From contig JANYCY010000046.1 of NCBI GenBank assembly GCA_025360045.1, positions 1-64,000 on the forward strand: a DNA stretch of 64,000 bases, read 5' to 3'. Of the stretch, positions 26,000 through 35,170 are shown piece after piece. Position numbers and translations under genes: made by a program. The DNA is from Janthinobacterium sp. (GTDB lineage: Bacteria > Pseudomonadota > Gammaproteobacteria > Burkholderiales > Chitinibacteraceae). The notes beneath the pieces were generated by a model, which saw only the letters and a program-made list of their open reading frames with translations, did not search any database and was not told where the DNA came from. Position 1 is the first letter of the stretch, and each line of letters begins with the position of its first letter.

Positions 26000-26434
26000 A
26001 AATCTCACCGGGCTGATTGATAAGGGGCTGAGGGTGGCCACTAGGCGGCTGTGTTGCGCTTAATGTTGCTATGCGATTCTAACTCGAATCTTTGTTTTAA
26101 AGCAGGGTGACAGGGTTACTTAAGTTTTTGCTAAGCCTTCTTCATGCCAGAGTGCGCTGCTAAGGCGCGGCTGTTTTTACTCAATGGGCTGCTAAACTCA
26201 TCAAGCGAGCATAGGTTTATCTTCATTTAAGCAAATTTGGGTGCATTGCAGCATTTTTTATGACATGGAACAAAGTTCATGTGCGAGGTGTGAAAGTTGC
26301 CGACCTAAAAGCGGCGCTTTGTTCTACATTGACGGCCTTTGCGGGCATTGCCGCCTATTGGCATGCGCCGCTAGCCTTGTCTCCCTATTGATTCGTTTTT
26401 TTTAGCAAAGTTTGTTACGTGCTGAGGATGATTT
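26000..26434. other. Intergenic region between parA-like gene and pta
   Basis: About 430 bp separate two divergent genes. It includes a GC-rich patch (aaagcggcgctttg, gcgggcattgccgcc) with small hairpins, but no convincing gene or RNA. It presumably holds both promoters; none could be placed with confidence. Confidence 0.4.
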
Positions 26435-28480
26435 ATGCAAACCTTTTTTGTGGCTCCAACCCGACAAAACGTCGGTCTTACTTCGGTCTCTTTGGGTGTG
26501 GTTCGCGCCCTGCAACATCAAGGGTTAAAAGTTGGCTTTGTAAAGCCGGTATCTCAAGAGCAGCAGGGTATTGAGCGTTCCACGCATTTTGCCGCGCAAA
26601 TTTGTCAGATTGAATGCCCGCAATCCTTGTCCATTGCACAGGTCATTGCTCGCGTGTCTGCTGGGCAGAATGATGAATTGCTGGAAGATATTGTCAGTCT
26701 TTGCATGGGCGCTGCCCGTGATGTGGATGTATTGGTTGTGGAAGGGATGCACCTTGATCCAAGCAACTCTTTTACAGCAAGGCTTAATAATGAAGTAGCG
26801 CGTAGCTTACAAGCAGAAGTGATTCTGGTGGCCAATGCTCGTGCCACAGGTGCTGTTGCAGAATCCCGTCTTGCCGCAAGCCAGCTTAAAAATGAAGGCT
26901 GCAAAGTAGCTGGGGTGATTTTTAATAAAGCACCCGCGCAATTTGATGCGGCCTCTGTGCAGTATGAGCTGGATGGCATTCCACTCTGGGGCGTAATTAA
27001 ATTTGAACCAGCTTTGTTGGCGCCGCGCACCTTGGATATTGCTCGCCATCTGAACGCTGAAGTATTGATTGAGGGCGATATCGCTAATCGCCGTGTATTA
27101 GAGACAGTCATTGCCGCGCGCTCTGTGCCTGAAGTGATTGAGCGCCTAAAAGCCGGTGCTTTGGTGATTAGCGCTGGGGACAGAGACGATGTGATGCTAG
27201 CAACAGCCTTGGCCGCAAGTAAGGGCGTGCAATTGGCGGGCTTGCTGTTGACGCATTCGAGCAAACCCGATGATCGTATTTTGGAACTTGCTCGCCAAGC
27301 CTTAACCAGCGGGATTCCAGTGCTGCGTACCGATAGCGATAGTTTTAATACCGCGATTCGTATTACCCAGCTGCCGCCTGCTGTGGCTGAGGACGATAGC
27401 GAGCGCATGAATCTGGTGCTGGATGCAGTCGCTGAGCAAATTGATATGGCCATGTTAATGAATGCGGTGCAAGTGCCGCCATCGACCCGCATGTCGCCAC
27501 CGGCTTTCCGTTATCAGCTGATTCAAAAAGCGCGTTCTGTACGCAAAACCGTGGTCTTGCCTGAGGGTGAAGAGCCACGCACCATTCGCGCTGCCATTAT
27601 TTGCGAAGAAAAAGGCATTGCCCACTGCGTCTTGCTAGGTAAGCGCGCCACCATCGAAGCGATTGCGGCGGCTCAAGGTGTATCGCTGCCAGCAACCTTG
27701 GAAATTCTTGATCCCGATGCTGTGCGTCATGAATATGTAGAGCCGATGGTTGAGCTGCGTAAGAGCAAGGGCTTGACCGCAGGGCAAGCTTTGCAGCAAC
27801 TTGAAGATGCCGTGGTGCTGGGCACAATGATGTTGGCCGTGAATAAGGTTGATGGCTTGGTGTCAGGTGCCATTCACACTACCGCCAGCACCGTGCGCCC
27901 AGCCTTGCAGCTAATTAAAACAGCGCCGGGCTCGTCGATTGTATCGTCGGTATTCTTTATGCTGATGCCAGAGCAAGTCTTGGTTTACGGCGATTGCGCG
28001 ATCAACCCTAATCCAAATGCCACACAACTGGCAGAAATCGCCAAGCAAAGTAGCGACAGCGCCCGTGCTTTTGGTGTGGATCCTAAAGTAGCGATGATTA
28101 GCTACAGTACCGGTATCTCTGGCGCTGGGGCGGATGTTGATAAGGTGCGTGAAGCCACAGAATTGGCTCGCAGCCTTTACCCTGATTTAGTTTTGGATGG
28201 TCCACTGCAATATGACGCAGCATCGGTGTCCGAAGTGGCCGCGCAAAAAGCGCCAAGCAGTGCGGTAGCGGGTAAGGCAACGGTATTTGTATTCCCGGAC
28301 CTGAATACCGGCAATACCACGTACAAAGCCGTACAGCGCAGTGCTCATGTAGTCAGCGTTGGCCCGATGCTGCAAGGTTTGCGTAAGCCGGTGAATGATT
28401 TGTCACGCGGCGCTCTGGTCGATGACATCGTCTTTACCATTGCCCTGACCGCCATTCAGGCTCAGGACTTGGCTGCGTAG
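26435..28480 (+). CDS. pta: Phosphate acetyltransferase (three-domain type)
   Basis: Interconverts acetyl-CoA and acetyl phosphate. At 681 residues it is the long class: an N-terminal P-loop-like CobQ/DTB-synthetase domain (MQTFFVAPTRQNVGLTSV), a DRTGG domain (about 215-325, VLVIEG...), and the C-terminal catalytic domain from about residue 365 (VVLPEGEEPRTIRAA, GLVSGAIHTTASTVRPALQL, MISYSTGISGAGADVDKV). No ackA is next to it, unlike E. coli. A terminator follows closely. Confidence 0.95.
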   Translation: MQTFFVAPTRQNVGLTSVSLGVVRALQHQGLKVGFVKPVSQEQQGIERSTHFAAQICQIECPQSLSIAQVIARVSAGQNDELLEDIVSLCMGAARDVDVLVVEGMHLDPSNSFTARLNNEVARSLQAEVILVANARATGAVAESRLAASQLKNEGCKVAGVIFNKAPAQFDAASVQYELDGIPLWGVIKFEPALLAPRTLDIARHLNAEVLIEGDIANRRVLETVIAARSVPEVIERLKAGALVISAGDRDDVMLATALAASKGVQLAGLLLTHSSKPDDRILELARQALTSGIPVLRTDSDSFNTAIRITQLPPAVAEDDSERMNLVLDAVAEQIDMAMLMNAVQVPPSTRMSPPAFRYQLIQKARSVRKTVVLPEGEEPRTIRAAIICEEKGIAHCVLLGKRATIEAIAAAQGVSLPATLEILDPDAVRHEYVEPMVELRKSKGLTAGQALQQLEDAVVLGTMMLAVNKVDGLVSGAIHTTASTVRPALQLIKTAPGSSIVSSVFFMLMPEQVLVYGDCAINPNPNATQLAEIAKQSSDSARAFGVDPKVAMISYSTGISGAGADVDKVREATELARSLYPDLVLDGPLQYDAASVSEVAAQKAPSSAVAGKATVFVFPDLNTGNTTYKAVQRSAHVVSVGPMLQGLRKPVNDLSRGALVDDIVFTIALTAIQAQDLAA

Positions 28481-28491
28481 TGTGTTTTTCT

Positions 28492-28521
28492 AAAAAAACC
28501 GAGCTTTTGCTCGGTTTTTTT
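28492..28521 (+). terminator. Intrinsic terminator after pta
   Basis: aaaaaaccgagc and gctcggtttttttt form a short hairpin with a T tract directly after the pta stop codon. Confidence 0.92.
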
Positions 28522-28548
28522 TGGGCCTAAATAGAGGGCACTTGTTTT

Positions 28549-28718
28549 AATCCTATCAACTGAAGATAAAAAACAGGGCAAGGTTTAGTTTTGCATAGGG
28601 TGTGCAAGTTGTTTTTCTTGCGCACCGTTTTCGGTGACGAGCGACTTCGTCGTTGTACACCTTACGAAATTCCAATTCATCTTAATCTTAAAACAAAAGC
28701 TTAAGTTGATAGGATTGG
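28549..28718. repeat. Composite MITE-like element, copy 2
   Basis: aatcctatcaactgaag on the left pairs with cttaagttgataggatt on the right. The interior repeats the module of copy 1 at 70-223: catagggtgtgcaagttg, then cttgcgcaccg, then cgacttcgtcgttgtacacc. No open reading frame. It lies between pta and amn. Confidence 0.75.
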
Positions 28719-28897
28719 GCCTTGCTTTGAGCTACAGGCCTATTTTGTGGGTTTGTGTGAACTGCTTGCATAGGGTCAAGTCAGAGCCTTGAATTTCAAC
28801 AAAAGAAGATAAATGTAATCTACTTAAAAGTAGAATAGATACGCTAGAAAGATTCGTTCCTTATGATACTTCAATAAAAAAAGCTGGAGACGCCACT

Positions 28898-30403
28898 ATG
28901 AGCCGTCGACGTATGCCTTATCTGCCTGAATTTATTGCCCCGACCCGCCATACCGATCCACGCGATGCCCTTGCACAGGTGCGCTTAATTTATGAAAGTA
29001 GCGTGGCGCATTTGCGTGATGCCATGCAGCGCTTTGTGGCTGGGGAAGCTTTGCCAGGTCATGTTCGAGCTTATTACCCCTTTGTAAGAATTCAAACCGA
29101 TACCGTAGCTAGGCTCACCAATGAAAGTGCGCATTTAAGCTATGGCTTTGTGGCGGGGCCGGGTAGCTTTGAAACCACCTTAACCCGCCCTGATCTTTAC
29201 GATAGATATTATCTTGAACAATTTACGCTGCTCTTACAAAGTCATCAGAACGAGCTGGAAATCGGCGTGAGCACCCAGCCCATGCCGGTGCATTTTTCTT
29301 TCGCCGAGCACGACCATATTGAAGGCACACTCACGGCCGAGCGCCGCCAGCTGATGCGCGATATGTTTGATTTGCCGGATTTATCCGCCATGGATGATGG
29401 CATTGCCAATGGCACGTACGAGCCTAAGCCGGGCGAGCCGGAGCCGCTGTCTTTGTTTACCGCCGCGCGAGTCGATTACTCCCTGCACCGCTTGCGCCAT
29501 TACACAGGCACCGTGCCCGAGCATTTTCAGAATTTCGTGCTGTTTACCAATTACCAGTTCTATATCGACGAATTCGTGCGGCTTGGACATGAGTGCATGG
29601 AAGATCCAAATAGCGAATATATTGCCTTTGTCGAACCGGGCAATGTCATTACCCGCCGCGTTGGACTGAGTGCCGAGGCCATTGATGCGCTGGGTGCAGC
29701 ACCACCGCGCCTGCCGCAAATGCCCGCTTACCATTTGATTCGGGCCGACAATACCGGGATCAGTATGGTCAATATCGGCGTCGGCCCCGCCAATGCCAAG
29801 ACCATTACCGATCATATTGCCGTCTTGCGCCCTCATGCGTGGATTATGCTTGGCCATTGCGCTGGGCTGCGTAATTCCCAGCAAATGGGCGATTACGTGC
29901 TGGCGCACGGCTATGTGCGTGAGGATCATGTGCTAGACGAAGATTTGCCACTTTGGGTGCCGGTGCCAGCCTTGGCAGAAATTCAGCTCGCCTTAGAGGC
30001 CGCCGTATCGCAAATCACCGAAATGAAAGGGGCCGAACTCAAACGTATTATGCGCACCGGCACCGTGGCAAGTACCGATAACCGAAATTGGGAGCTGCTT
30101 CCTGACAATCGTCCACAAAGACGCTTTAGCCAAAGCCGTGCCATTGCGCTAGATATGGAAAGCGCCACCATCGCCGCCAACGGCTTCAGATTCCGTGTGC
30201 CTTACGGTACTTTGCTCTGCGTGAGCGATAAACCCCTGCACGGCGAAATCAAACTCCCCGGCATGGCGAATCACTTCTACCGCGAGCGGGTCGATCAGCA
30301 TTTACGGATAGGCATCAGAGCGATGGAATTGCTGCGCGATCAGGGCGAAGGGCAGCTGCATAGTCGTAAGCTAAGGAGTTTTGCTGAGGTGGCATTTCAG
30401 TAA
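28898..30403 (+). CDS. amn: AMP nucleosidase
   Basis: Cleaves AMP to adenine and ribose 5-phosphate, adjusting adenylate pools; adenine can be recycled by Apt from this window. The 501-residue protein has the N-terminal Amn-specific domain (about 1-180, including RAYYPFVRIQTD) and a C-terminal nucleoside-phosphorylase fold with VGPANAKTITDHIAVLRPHA, LGHCAGLRNSQQMGDYVLA, and LDMESATIAANGFRFRVPYG. ATG 28898 follows tggagacg. A 175-bp leader separates it from the repeat upstream. Confidence 0.95.
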   Translation: MSRRRMPYLPEFIAPTRHTDPRDALAQVRLIYESSVAHLRDAMQRFVAGEALPGHVRAYYPFVRIQTDTVARLTNESAHLSYGFVAGPGSFETTLTRPDLYDRYYLEQFTLLLQSHQNELEIGVSTQPMPVHFSFAEHDHIEGTLTAERRQLMRDMFDLPDLSAMDDGIANGTYEPKPGEPEPLSLFTAARVDYSLHRLRHYTGTVPEHFQNFVLFTNYQFYIDEFVRLGHECMEDPNSEYIAFVEPGNVITRRVGLSAEAIDALGAAPPRLPQMPAYHLIRADNTGISMVNIGVGPANAKTITDHIAVLRPHAWIMLGHCAGLRNSQQMGDYVLAHGYVREDHVLDEDLPLWVPVPALAEIQLALEAAVSQITEMKGAELKRIMRTGTVASTDNRNWELLPDNRPQRRFSQSRAIALDMESATIAANGFRFRVPYGTLLCVSDKPLHGEIKLPGMANHFYRERVDQHLRIGIRAMELLRDQGEGQLHSRKLRSFAEVAFQ

Positions 30404-30462
30404 AAGGATGTAGGGTGGGCACGCTTTTGTACCTACGCGGCATTAATGTTGCGGTTTCCAGT

Positions 30463-30560
30463 TTTATAGGGTGCAAAACGCCGGAGGCGTTAAGCGCCAT
30501 GGCAATGTCGCTTCATGGCAAAAACGGTGCGCAAGAAAAACGACTTGCACGCCCTATAAA
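30463..30560. repeat. Inner module of the composite element (hybrid copy)
   Basis: ttatagggtgcaaaacgcc on the left and aacgacttgcacgccctata on the right form an inverted repeat. The right half, acggtgcgcaagaaaaacg, is the reverse complement of the inner module in the copies at 70-223 and 28549-28718. The outer AATCCTATC ends are missing. Confidence 0.7.
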
Positions 30561-30646
30561 AACCGGCTGGTTTTCTCCGTGAAACGCCGTGTTCTCTGAG
30601 GCCGAAGTGTTCATGATTTGGGTTTTCCTTGCATCACATCAGGCAA

Positions 30647-30676
30647 TAAAAAAGGGTCTGCCAACGCAGACCCTTA
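30647..30676 (-). terminator. Intrinsic terminator after the PhoH gene
   Basis: aataaaaaagggtctgc and gcagaccctta form a hairpin. Read on the minus strand, the stem is followed by a T run, closing the PIN-PhoH gene at 30697. Confidence 0.85.
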
Positions 30677-30696
30677 TCCTTACAAAAACCCAAAAA

Positions 30697-32106
30697 CTAC
30701 AAAGCTTCCGCCGCGTAATCCGCCAATCTGGATCTCTCGCCTCGGGTAAGGGTGATATGGCCGGAGTGCTCCCATGTTTTAAAACGATCGACTACATAAG
30801 TCAGCCCCGAGCTGCCTTCGGTGAGGTAGGGGGTGTCGATCTGGCTGATATTACCTAAGCACACCACCTTGGTGCCGGGGCCGGCGCGGGTGATGAGGGT
30901 TTTCATTTGCTTGGGGGTTAAGTTTTGCGCCTCGTCGATAATCAGGAATTTTTTGAGGAAGGTGCGGCCGCGCATAAAATTGAGCGATTTTACTTTGATG
31001 CGAGAGCGAATTAAATCGCGCGTGGCGGCGCGTCCCCAATCCCCAGCTTCGGCGTCCGATTGGTTGAGTACATCCAGATTGTCTTCGAGTGCACCCATCC
31101 ACGGCATCATTTTCTCTTCTTCGGTGCCGGGCAAGAAGCCGATGTCTTCTCCTACAGGCACCGTGACGCGGGTCATGATGATTTCGCTGTAAATCTTGGA
31201 TTCCAGCGTTTGCGCAAGGCTGGCGGCCAGTGTCAGCAGCGTCTTGCCCGTGCCTGCCTGCCCAAGGAGCGAGACAAAATCGACATCAGGGTTCATGAGT
31301 AGGTTGAGTGCGAAGTTTTGCTCACGATTGCGGGCGACAATGCCCCAGATGGCATTTTTGTGGTGGCTGTAGTCTTTTAAGCTTTCAATCAGCGCTGTTT
31401 TGCCTTCTACGTTGATCACTCGGGCTGATAAAGGCGTATCACCAGCCTGATAAAGCAGTTGGTTAACGTAAAGTTCGGCACAGTCTGGGCCTTTGATCTT
31501 CCAGTAGCTACGGCCGCCTTCTTGCCAGCTTTGTAAATCTTTGCCGTTGCGCTCCCAAAACTTCTGGTTGATTTCGCGCATGCCGGTGTAAAGCAGATCG
31601 GTGTCTTCTAAAACTTTATCGTTAAAGTAGTCTTCCGCCGCCAATCCCATCGCTCGCGCCTTGATACGCATATTGATGTCTTTGGAAACCAAGATCACTT
31701 GGCGGGCGGTGTGCATTTGTTGTAAGTGGTGAACGACGCCCAGAATCTGGTTGTCGGCTTTGCCCATCGGGAGTTGGGCGGGGAGGACGCTGGTAATGGC
31801 TTCGGTCTGCATAAACAGCCGACCTAGCGCTTGGCCCTTGCTGGCGAGGTTGAGTAAGACGCCGCTTTGTAAATCAAGCTCCTTGCCGGAAATGAGTTCT
31901 TCCAAAAATCGGCTGGCTTGGCGAGCATTGCGGGCGACTTCGGATGTGCCTTTCTTGTTGTTGTCGAGCTCTTCTAAAGTCATCATCGGTAGAAAGAGAT
32001 CGTGCTCCTCAAAGCGAAACAAGGAGGTGGGGTCGTGCATTAAAACATTGGTATCCAGAACGAAGAGCTTGGTGACACTCGCGGCTTTTGTCTTGCGGCT
32101 TGCCAT
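30697..32106 (-). CDS. PIN domain-PhoH ATPase (PhoH2-like)
   Basis: A 469-residue fusion of an N-terminal PIN ribonuclease domain (LFVLDTNVLMHDP, and acidic EELDNNKKG and VSKDINMRIKA) and a C-terminal PhoH P-loop ATPase (LGQAGTGKTLLTLAA, GFLPGTEEEKMMPWMG, FLIIDEAQNLTPKQMK). This architecture is known as PhoH2, an RNA-unwinding and cleaving enzyme in mycobacteria. The start ATG at 32106 is preceded by aggagt. It is upstream of its own terminator and downstream of bcp on the same strand. Confidence 0.92.
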   Translation of the reverse strand: MASRKTKAASVTKLFVLDTNVLMHDPTSLFRFEEHDLFLPMMTLEELDNNKKGTSEVARNARQASRFLEELISGKELDLQSGVLLNLASKGQALGRLFMQTEAITSVLPAQLPMGKADNQILGVVHHLQQMHTARQVILVSKDINMRIKARAMGLAAEDYFNDKVLEDTDLLYTGMREINQKFWERNGKDLQSWQEGGRSYWKIKGPDCAELYVNQLLYQAGDTPLSARVINVEGKTALIESLKDYSHHKNAIWGIVARNREQNFALNLLMNPDVDFVSLLGQAGTGKTLLTLAASLAQTLESKIYSEIIMTRVTVPVGEDIGFLPGTEEEKMMPWMGALEDNLDVLNQSDAEAGDWGRAATRDLIRSRIKVKSLNFMRGRTFLKKFLIIDEAQNLTPKQMKTLITRAGPGTKVVCLGNISQIDTPYLTEGSSGLTYVVDRFKTWEHSGHITLTRGERSRLADYAAEAL

Positions 32107-32209
32107 GATGAAACTCCTGGAACGGAATAGTGGATGTGTTGTTGCCCGCGCGGCAAGTGCAGAATGATGTGTTTAGATAACAACAGCCTGCCTTGCCCTG
32201 CATTTCAAC

Positions 32210-32665
32210 TTACAACGTTTTTACAAACTCCAGTACTTCTGCTACATGCCCTGGCACTTTAACGCCGCGCCATTCTTTGGCGATTTCTCCTTCCTTATTG
32301 ATCACAAAGGTGCTGCGCTCAATTCCCCTTACATCCTTACCATACATCTTCTTTTGCTTCATGACATCAAAAGCAAGGCAAGCTGTCTCTTCCGGGTCAG
32401 AAACTAGCTCGAAAGGGTATTCTTGTTTGGCTTTGAAGTTTTCATGGCTTTTAAGACTATCGCGGGAAATGCCGAAAACGGCACATTGGGCGGCGAGAAA
32501 TTCGGCATGATGATCGCGAAAATCACCGCCTTCTGTGGTGCAACCGGGGGTGCTGTCCTTGGGGTAGAAGTAGAGCACAAAGGCTTGGCCTTTCAGTGCT
32601 GTGGTATCAAAGTGCAGATTGGATGTGGTGGCGAGGTTTAATTCTGGACAAAGCTTGTTGGGCAT
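32210..32665 (-). CDS. bcp: Peroxiredoxin, Bcp/PrxQ family
   Basis: Reduces peroxides using a peroxidatic cysteine. The 151-residue thioredoxin fold has [19 protein letters not shown], with the peroxidatic Cys42 in the PGCT motif. The common second cysteine five residues later (CxxxxC) is replaced by glycine. Other cysteines at about 61 and 96 may substitute; Cys96 is near the helix position used by some PrxQ enzymes. ATG 32665 is preferred over the TTG three bases upstream. Divergent from dcd. Confidence 0.92.
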   Translation of the reverse strand: MPNKLCPELNLATTSNLHFDTTALKGQAFVLYFYPKDSTPGCTTEGGDFRDHHAEFLAAQCAVFGISRDSLKSHENFKAKQEYPFELVSDPEETACLAFDVMKQKKMYGKDVRGIERSTFVINKEGEIAKEWRGVKVPGHVAEVLEFVKTL

Positions 32666-32758
32666 CAAGAGAATCTCCGTGGTTGTGATGATTATAGATG
32701 CGTGGCTGATGCTCCGCAGCTACAATACCCCCAAATATGTGATAGGGATGTGACAGTA

Positions 32759-33334
32759 ATGAGTATCAAATCTGATAAGTGGATTCGCCGTATGGCCAGT
32801 GAGCACGGCATGATCGAGCCGTTTGTGCCCGGCCAAGTTAAGGAAGTGAATGGCGAACGTATTGTTTCTTATGGTACTTCTAGCTACGGCTACGATATTC
32901 GTTGTGCCGACGAGTTTAAAGTTTTTACCAATATTAACTCGACGATTGTTGACCCAAAAAACTTTGATGAAGGCAGCTTTGTGAATGTTTCTGGTAAGGG
33001 ATATTGCATCATCCCACCAAATTCTTTCGCATTGGCCCGTACTGTGGAATATTTCCGTATTCCGCGTAATGCCTTGACGGTGTGTTTGGGTAAGTCCACT
33101 TACGCGCGTTGCGGCATTATTGTGAACGTCACCCCGTTTGAGCCAGAGTGGGAAGGTTATGTGACGCTGGAGTTCTCTAACACCACGCCGCTGCCTGCCA
33201 AGATTTACGCCAACGAAGGCGTAGCGCAGGTCTTGTTCTTTGAGGCCGATGCGGATGATGTCTGCGAAACCTCCTACCGCGATCGCGGTGGCAAGTATCA
33301 AGGCCAAAGTGGCGTAACGCTGCCTAAAACCTAA
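32759..33334 (+). CDS. dcd: dCTP deaminase
   Basis: Converts dCTP to dUTP, the main route to dTMP in proteobacteria. The 191-residue protein is in the family range. Starting at ATG 32759 gives [19 protein letters not shown]; the earlier open frame lacks support. Motifs present: [47 protein letters not shown] with the catalytic glutamate, and [12 protein letters not shown] at the C-terminus. Divergent from bcp; a terminator follows. Confidence 0.96.
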   Translation: MSIKSDKWIRRMASEHGMIEPFVPGQVKEVNGERIVSYGTSSYGYDIRCADEFKVFTNINSTIVDPKNFDEGSFVNVSGKGYCIIPPNSFALARTVEYFRIPRNALTVCLGKSTYARCGIIVNVTPFEPEWEGYVTLEFSNTTPLPAKIYANEGVAQVLFFEADADDVCETSYRDRGGKYQGQSGVTLPKT

Positions 33335-33352
33335 GCTTTACGTTTCTTCCCT

Positions 33353-33383
33353 GCAGGCCCGTATCCGTACGGGCCTGTTTTTT
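33353..33383 (+). terminator. Intrinsic terminator after dcd
   Basis: caggcccgta and tacgggcctg pair perfectly around a 4-nt loop, followed by tttttt. Confidence 0.92.
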
Positions 33384-33406
33384 GATGAACACCGCAAGGA
33401 TTGCCG

Positions 33407-34237
33407 ATGACCCCGCTTATTTCTGCTTCGCAATTACAAGAACAGCTGGCCGATGTGCTGCTGATTGATTGCCGCCATGATTTGGCTAATCCGCAGGCGG
33501 GGCGATTGGCCTATGCAGAAGGCCATTTGCCGGGAGCGTACTTCTTACATCTGGACGACGATCTTTCTGGGCTTAAAACGGGGACGAATGGCCGCCACCC
33601 TTTGCCTGATCCGCAAGTTCTGGCCGATAAATTGGCGAGCCTTGGTGTCAGTCGGTCTAGTCGAGTAGTGGCTTACGACGCGCAGGGCGGTATGTATGCC
33701 GCCAGATTGTGGTGGCTGCTGCGTTGGCTGGGGCACGAACAGGCGCAGGTCTTGGATGGTGGGATGGCCGCATGGCAGGGAGAGCGGGTCAAAGACTTAC
33801 CAAAGCCAGTCGCTGCCGAATTTATTGCGGAGCTGCGCCCTGAGTTAATGTTGGGTGTGAAAGAGGTACTGGAAAATATCCAAGTCCCCGTCTTTATCGT
33901 GGTGGACGCACGTTCTCCTTCTCGCTTTATGGGTGAGGGCGAAACGCTGGATCCGGTAGCTGGGCATATCCCCGGTGCCATTAACCGTTTCTTTCAGAAT
34001 AATTTGCAGCAAGACGGCCGCTTTAAATCGGCCGAAGTGCTTAAGACTGAATGGCAGTCGCTACTCGCGGGAGTGGATGCAAACCACACCGTTCAACAAT
34101 GCGGCTCAGGCGTAACGGCCTGCCATAATTTACTGGCACTGGAAGTGGCCGGCTTAAGTGGGGCAAAACTCTATGCGGGCTCTTGGAGTGAGTGGTGCGC
34201 AGATGCGGCCAGACCCGTCGTTAGATATCTTGGCTAG
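33407..34237 (+). CDS. Two-domain rhodanese-like sulfurtransferase
   Basis: A 276-residue protein with two rhodanese domains. The first (residues ~1-125) has DCRHDL and DGGMAAW but no active cysteine at the end. The second ends with the active-site loop QQCGSGVTACHN, whose CGSGVT pattern is that of 3-mercaptopyruvate sulfurtransferases. It may transfer sulfur from mercaptopyruvate or thiosulfate to cyanide or protein acceptors. The start ATG 33407 has gcaagga six bases upstream. No signal peptide, so cytoplasmic. Confidence 0.9.
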   Translation: MTPLISASQLQEQLADVLLIDCRHDLANPQAGRLAYAEGHLPGAYFLHLDDDLSGLKTGTNGRHPLPDPQVLADKLASLGVSRSSRVVAYDAQGGMYAARLWWLLRWLGHEQAQVLDGGMAAWQGERVKDLPKPVAAEFIAELRPELMLGVKEVLENIQVPVFIVVDARSPSRFMGEGETLDPVAGHIPGAINRFFQNNLQQDGRFKSAEVLKTEWQSLLAGVDANHTVQQCGSGVTACHNLLALEVAGLSGAKLYAGSWSEWCADAARPVVRYLG

Positions 34238-34264
34238 TGCTTAACGCAAGGTAAGTTGGCGAAC

Positions 34265-34297
34265 AACCCGCTTGGTAAAAACACCGGCGGGTTTTTT
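34265..34297 (+). terminator. Terminator after the sulfurtransferase
   Basis: acccgc pairs with gcgggt across a 15-nt loop containing further pairing (ttggt/accgg), followed by tttttctt. Confidence 0.7.
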
Positions 34298-34358
34298 CTT
34301 GCTGTTTTATATATAAAAATATATTATGTATTTATGTATTTCAAAAAAGGAAGAGCAG

Positions 34359-34712
34359 GTGAGTCAGAACTACAAAGAAGTCGTGAGCGATATCAGCGCC
34401 CAACTCGCCCAAATGAATAAAGCCATTCCCACTACGATGGCCGGTTTCGGACAAATGGCCAAAGCCACGCATAGCGATGGCGCCTTGGACAAAAAAACCA
34501 AGGAGCTAATAGCAATGGCCATTGGTATCGCCGCGCGTTGCCAAGGCTGCTTAGGCTTTCACGCTAAAGCCTGTGTTAGCATGGGGGTAAGCCGTGCCGA
34601 GTTTATGGAAATGCTACAAGTCGCCATATATATGGGCGGCGGGCCAAGCGTGATGACGGGGGCGGAGGCTTTGCAGGCTTATGAAGAGTTTGGTGGGGAA
34701 AAAGCGGCTTAA
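34359..34712 (+). CDS. AhpD/carboxymuconolactone decarboxylase-like protein
   Basis: A 117-residue all-helical AhpD-fold protein. The CxxC active site is in ARCQGCLGFHAKACVSMGVS, with the histidine expected four residues after the second cysteine. Such proteins act as peroxidase helpers or thiol oxidoreductases; the precise role is unknown. GTG 34359 is chosen because aaaaaaggaagag lies in front; an upstream in-frame ATG would add 11 residues without support. It follows the sulfurtransferase terminator and looks monocistronic. Confidence 0.85.
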   Translation: MSQNYKEVVSDISAQLAQMNKAIPTTMAGFGQMAKATHSDGALDKKTKELIAMAIGIAARCQGCLGFHAKACVSMGVSRAEFMEMLQVAIYMGGGPSVMTGAEALQAYEEFGGEKAA

Positions 34713-34876
34713 AGCGGCTTTGTCTTCCCAGTTAATCATTATTCTATGCAGATTTGGCTTGTTGCCATTTGGACCGCTGTTTGGGGCAGATTTGGGGCAT
34801 AAGCTCGTGCTTTTCCGCTATAAACCTGCCGTTTGGGCGCTCTGTAAAAAAGCCAGAAAAAGGCGCGAAACCCAGT

Positions 34877-34911
34877 AAAAATGCCGATCAAGCAAGCTTG
34901 ATCGGCATTTG
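34877..34911 (-). terminator. Terminator of the tRNA-Gly gene
   Basis: aaatgccgatcaag and cttgatcggcattt form a perfect hairpin immediately downstream of the minus-strand tRNA. On the minus strand the stem is followed by a T-rich run. It may also close the AhpD-like gene from the other side. Confidence 0.8.
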
Positions 34912-34915
34912 AATT

Positions 34916-34989
34916 TGGAGCGGGCGATGAGAATCGAACTCACGGCGCTAGCTTGGGAAGCTAGGGTATTACCATTATACGACGCCCGC
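34916..34989 (-). tRNA. tRNA-Gly (anticodon CCC)
   Basis: The minus strand folds into a complete cloverleaf: acceptor gcgggcg/cgcccgc, D arm around tataatggtaatac, anticodon stem ctagc/gctag with loop ttcccaa, T arm with gttcgattc, and an encoded CCA end. The anticodon read from the loop is CCC, so it decodes GGG. It is a single tRNA gene, upstream of an intrinsic terminator and facing away from the MCE operon. Confidence 0.93.
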
Positions 34990-35170
34990 ATTGGCACAGC
35001 GGTTGCATTGTAAGCGCAGGGCTGGGGGTTTGCAAGTTTACTTGGTGTTAATTATTGCAGATTGATGGCAAAGGGCTTCGTTGCACTGTTGTTTGATGGC
35101 ATAAAAAGCCTTATGGCGCTTCCCTTGCGGTGTTTCTATACTGAACTACCGCATCCTTACAGTTCTCCCT

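Noticed and set aside
34681-34878. Open frame of 65 codons after the AhpD-like gene
   Set aside because: It overlaps the end of the AhpD-like gene out of frame and runs up to the tRNA terminator, with no ribosome site.
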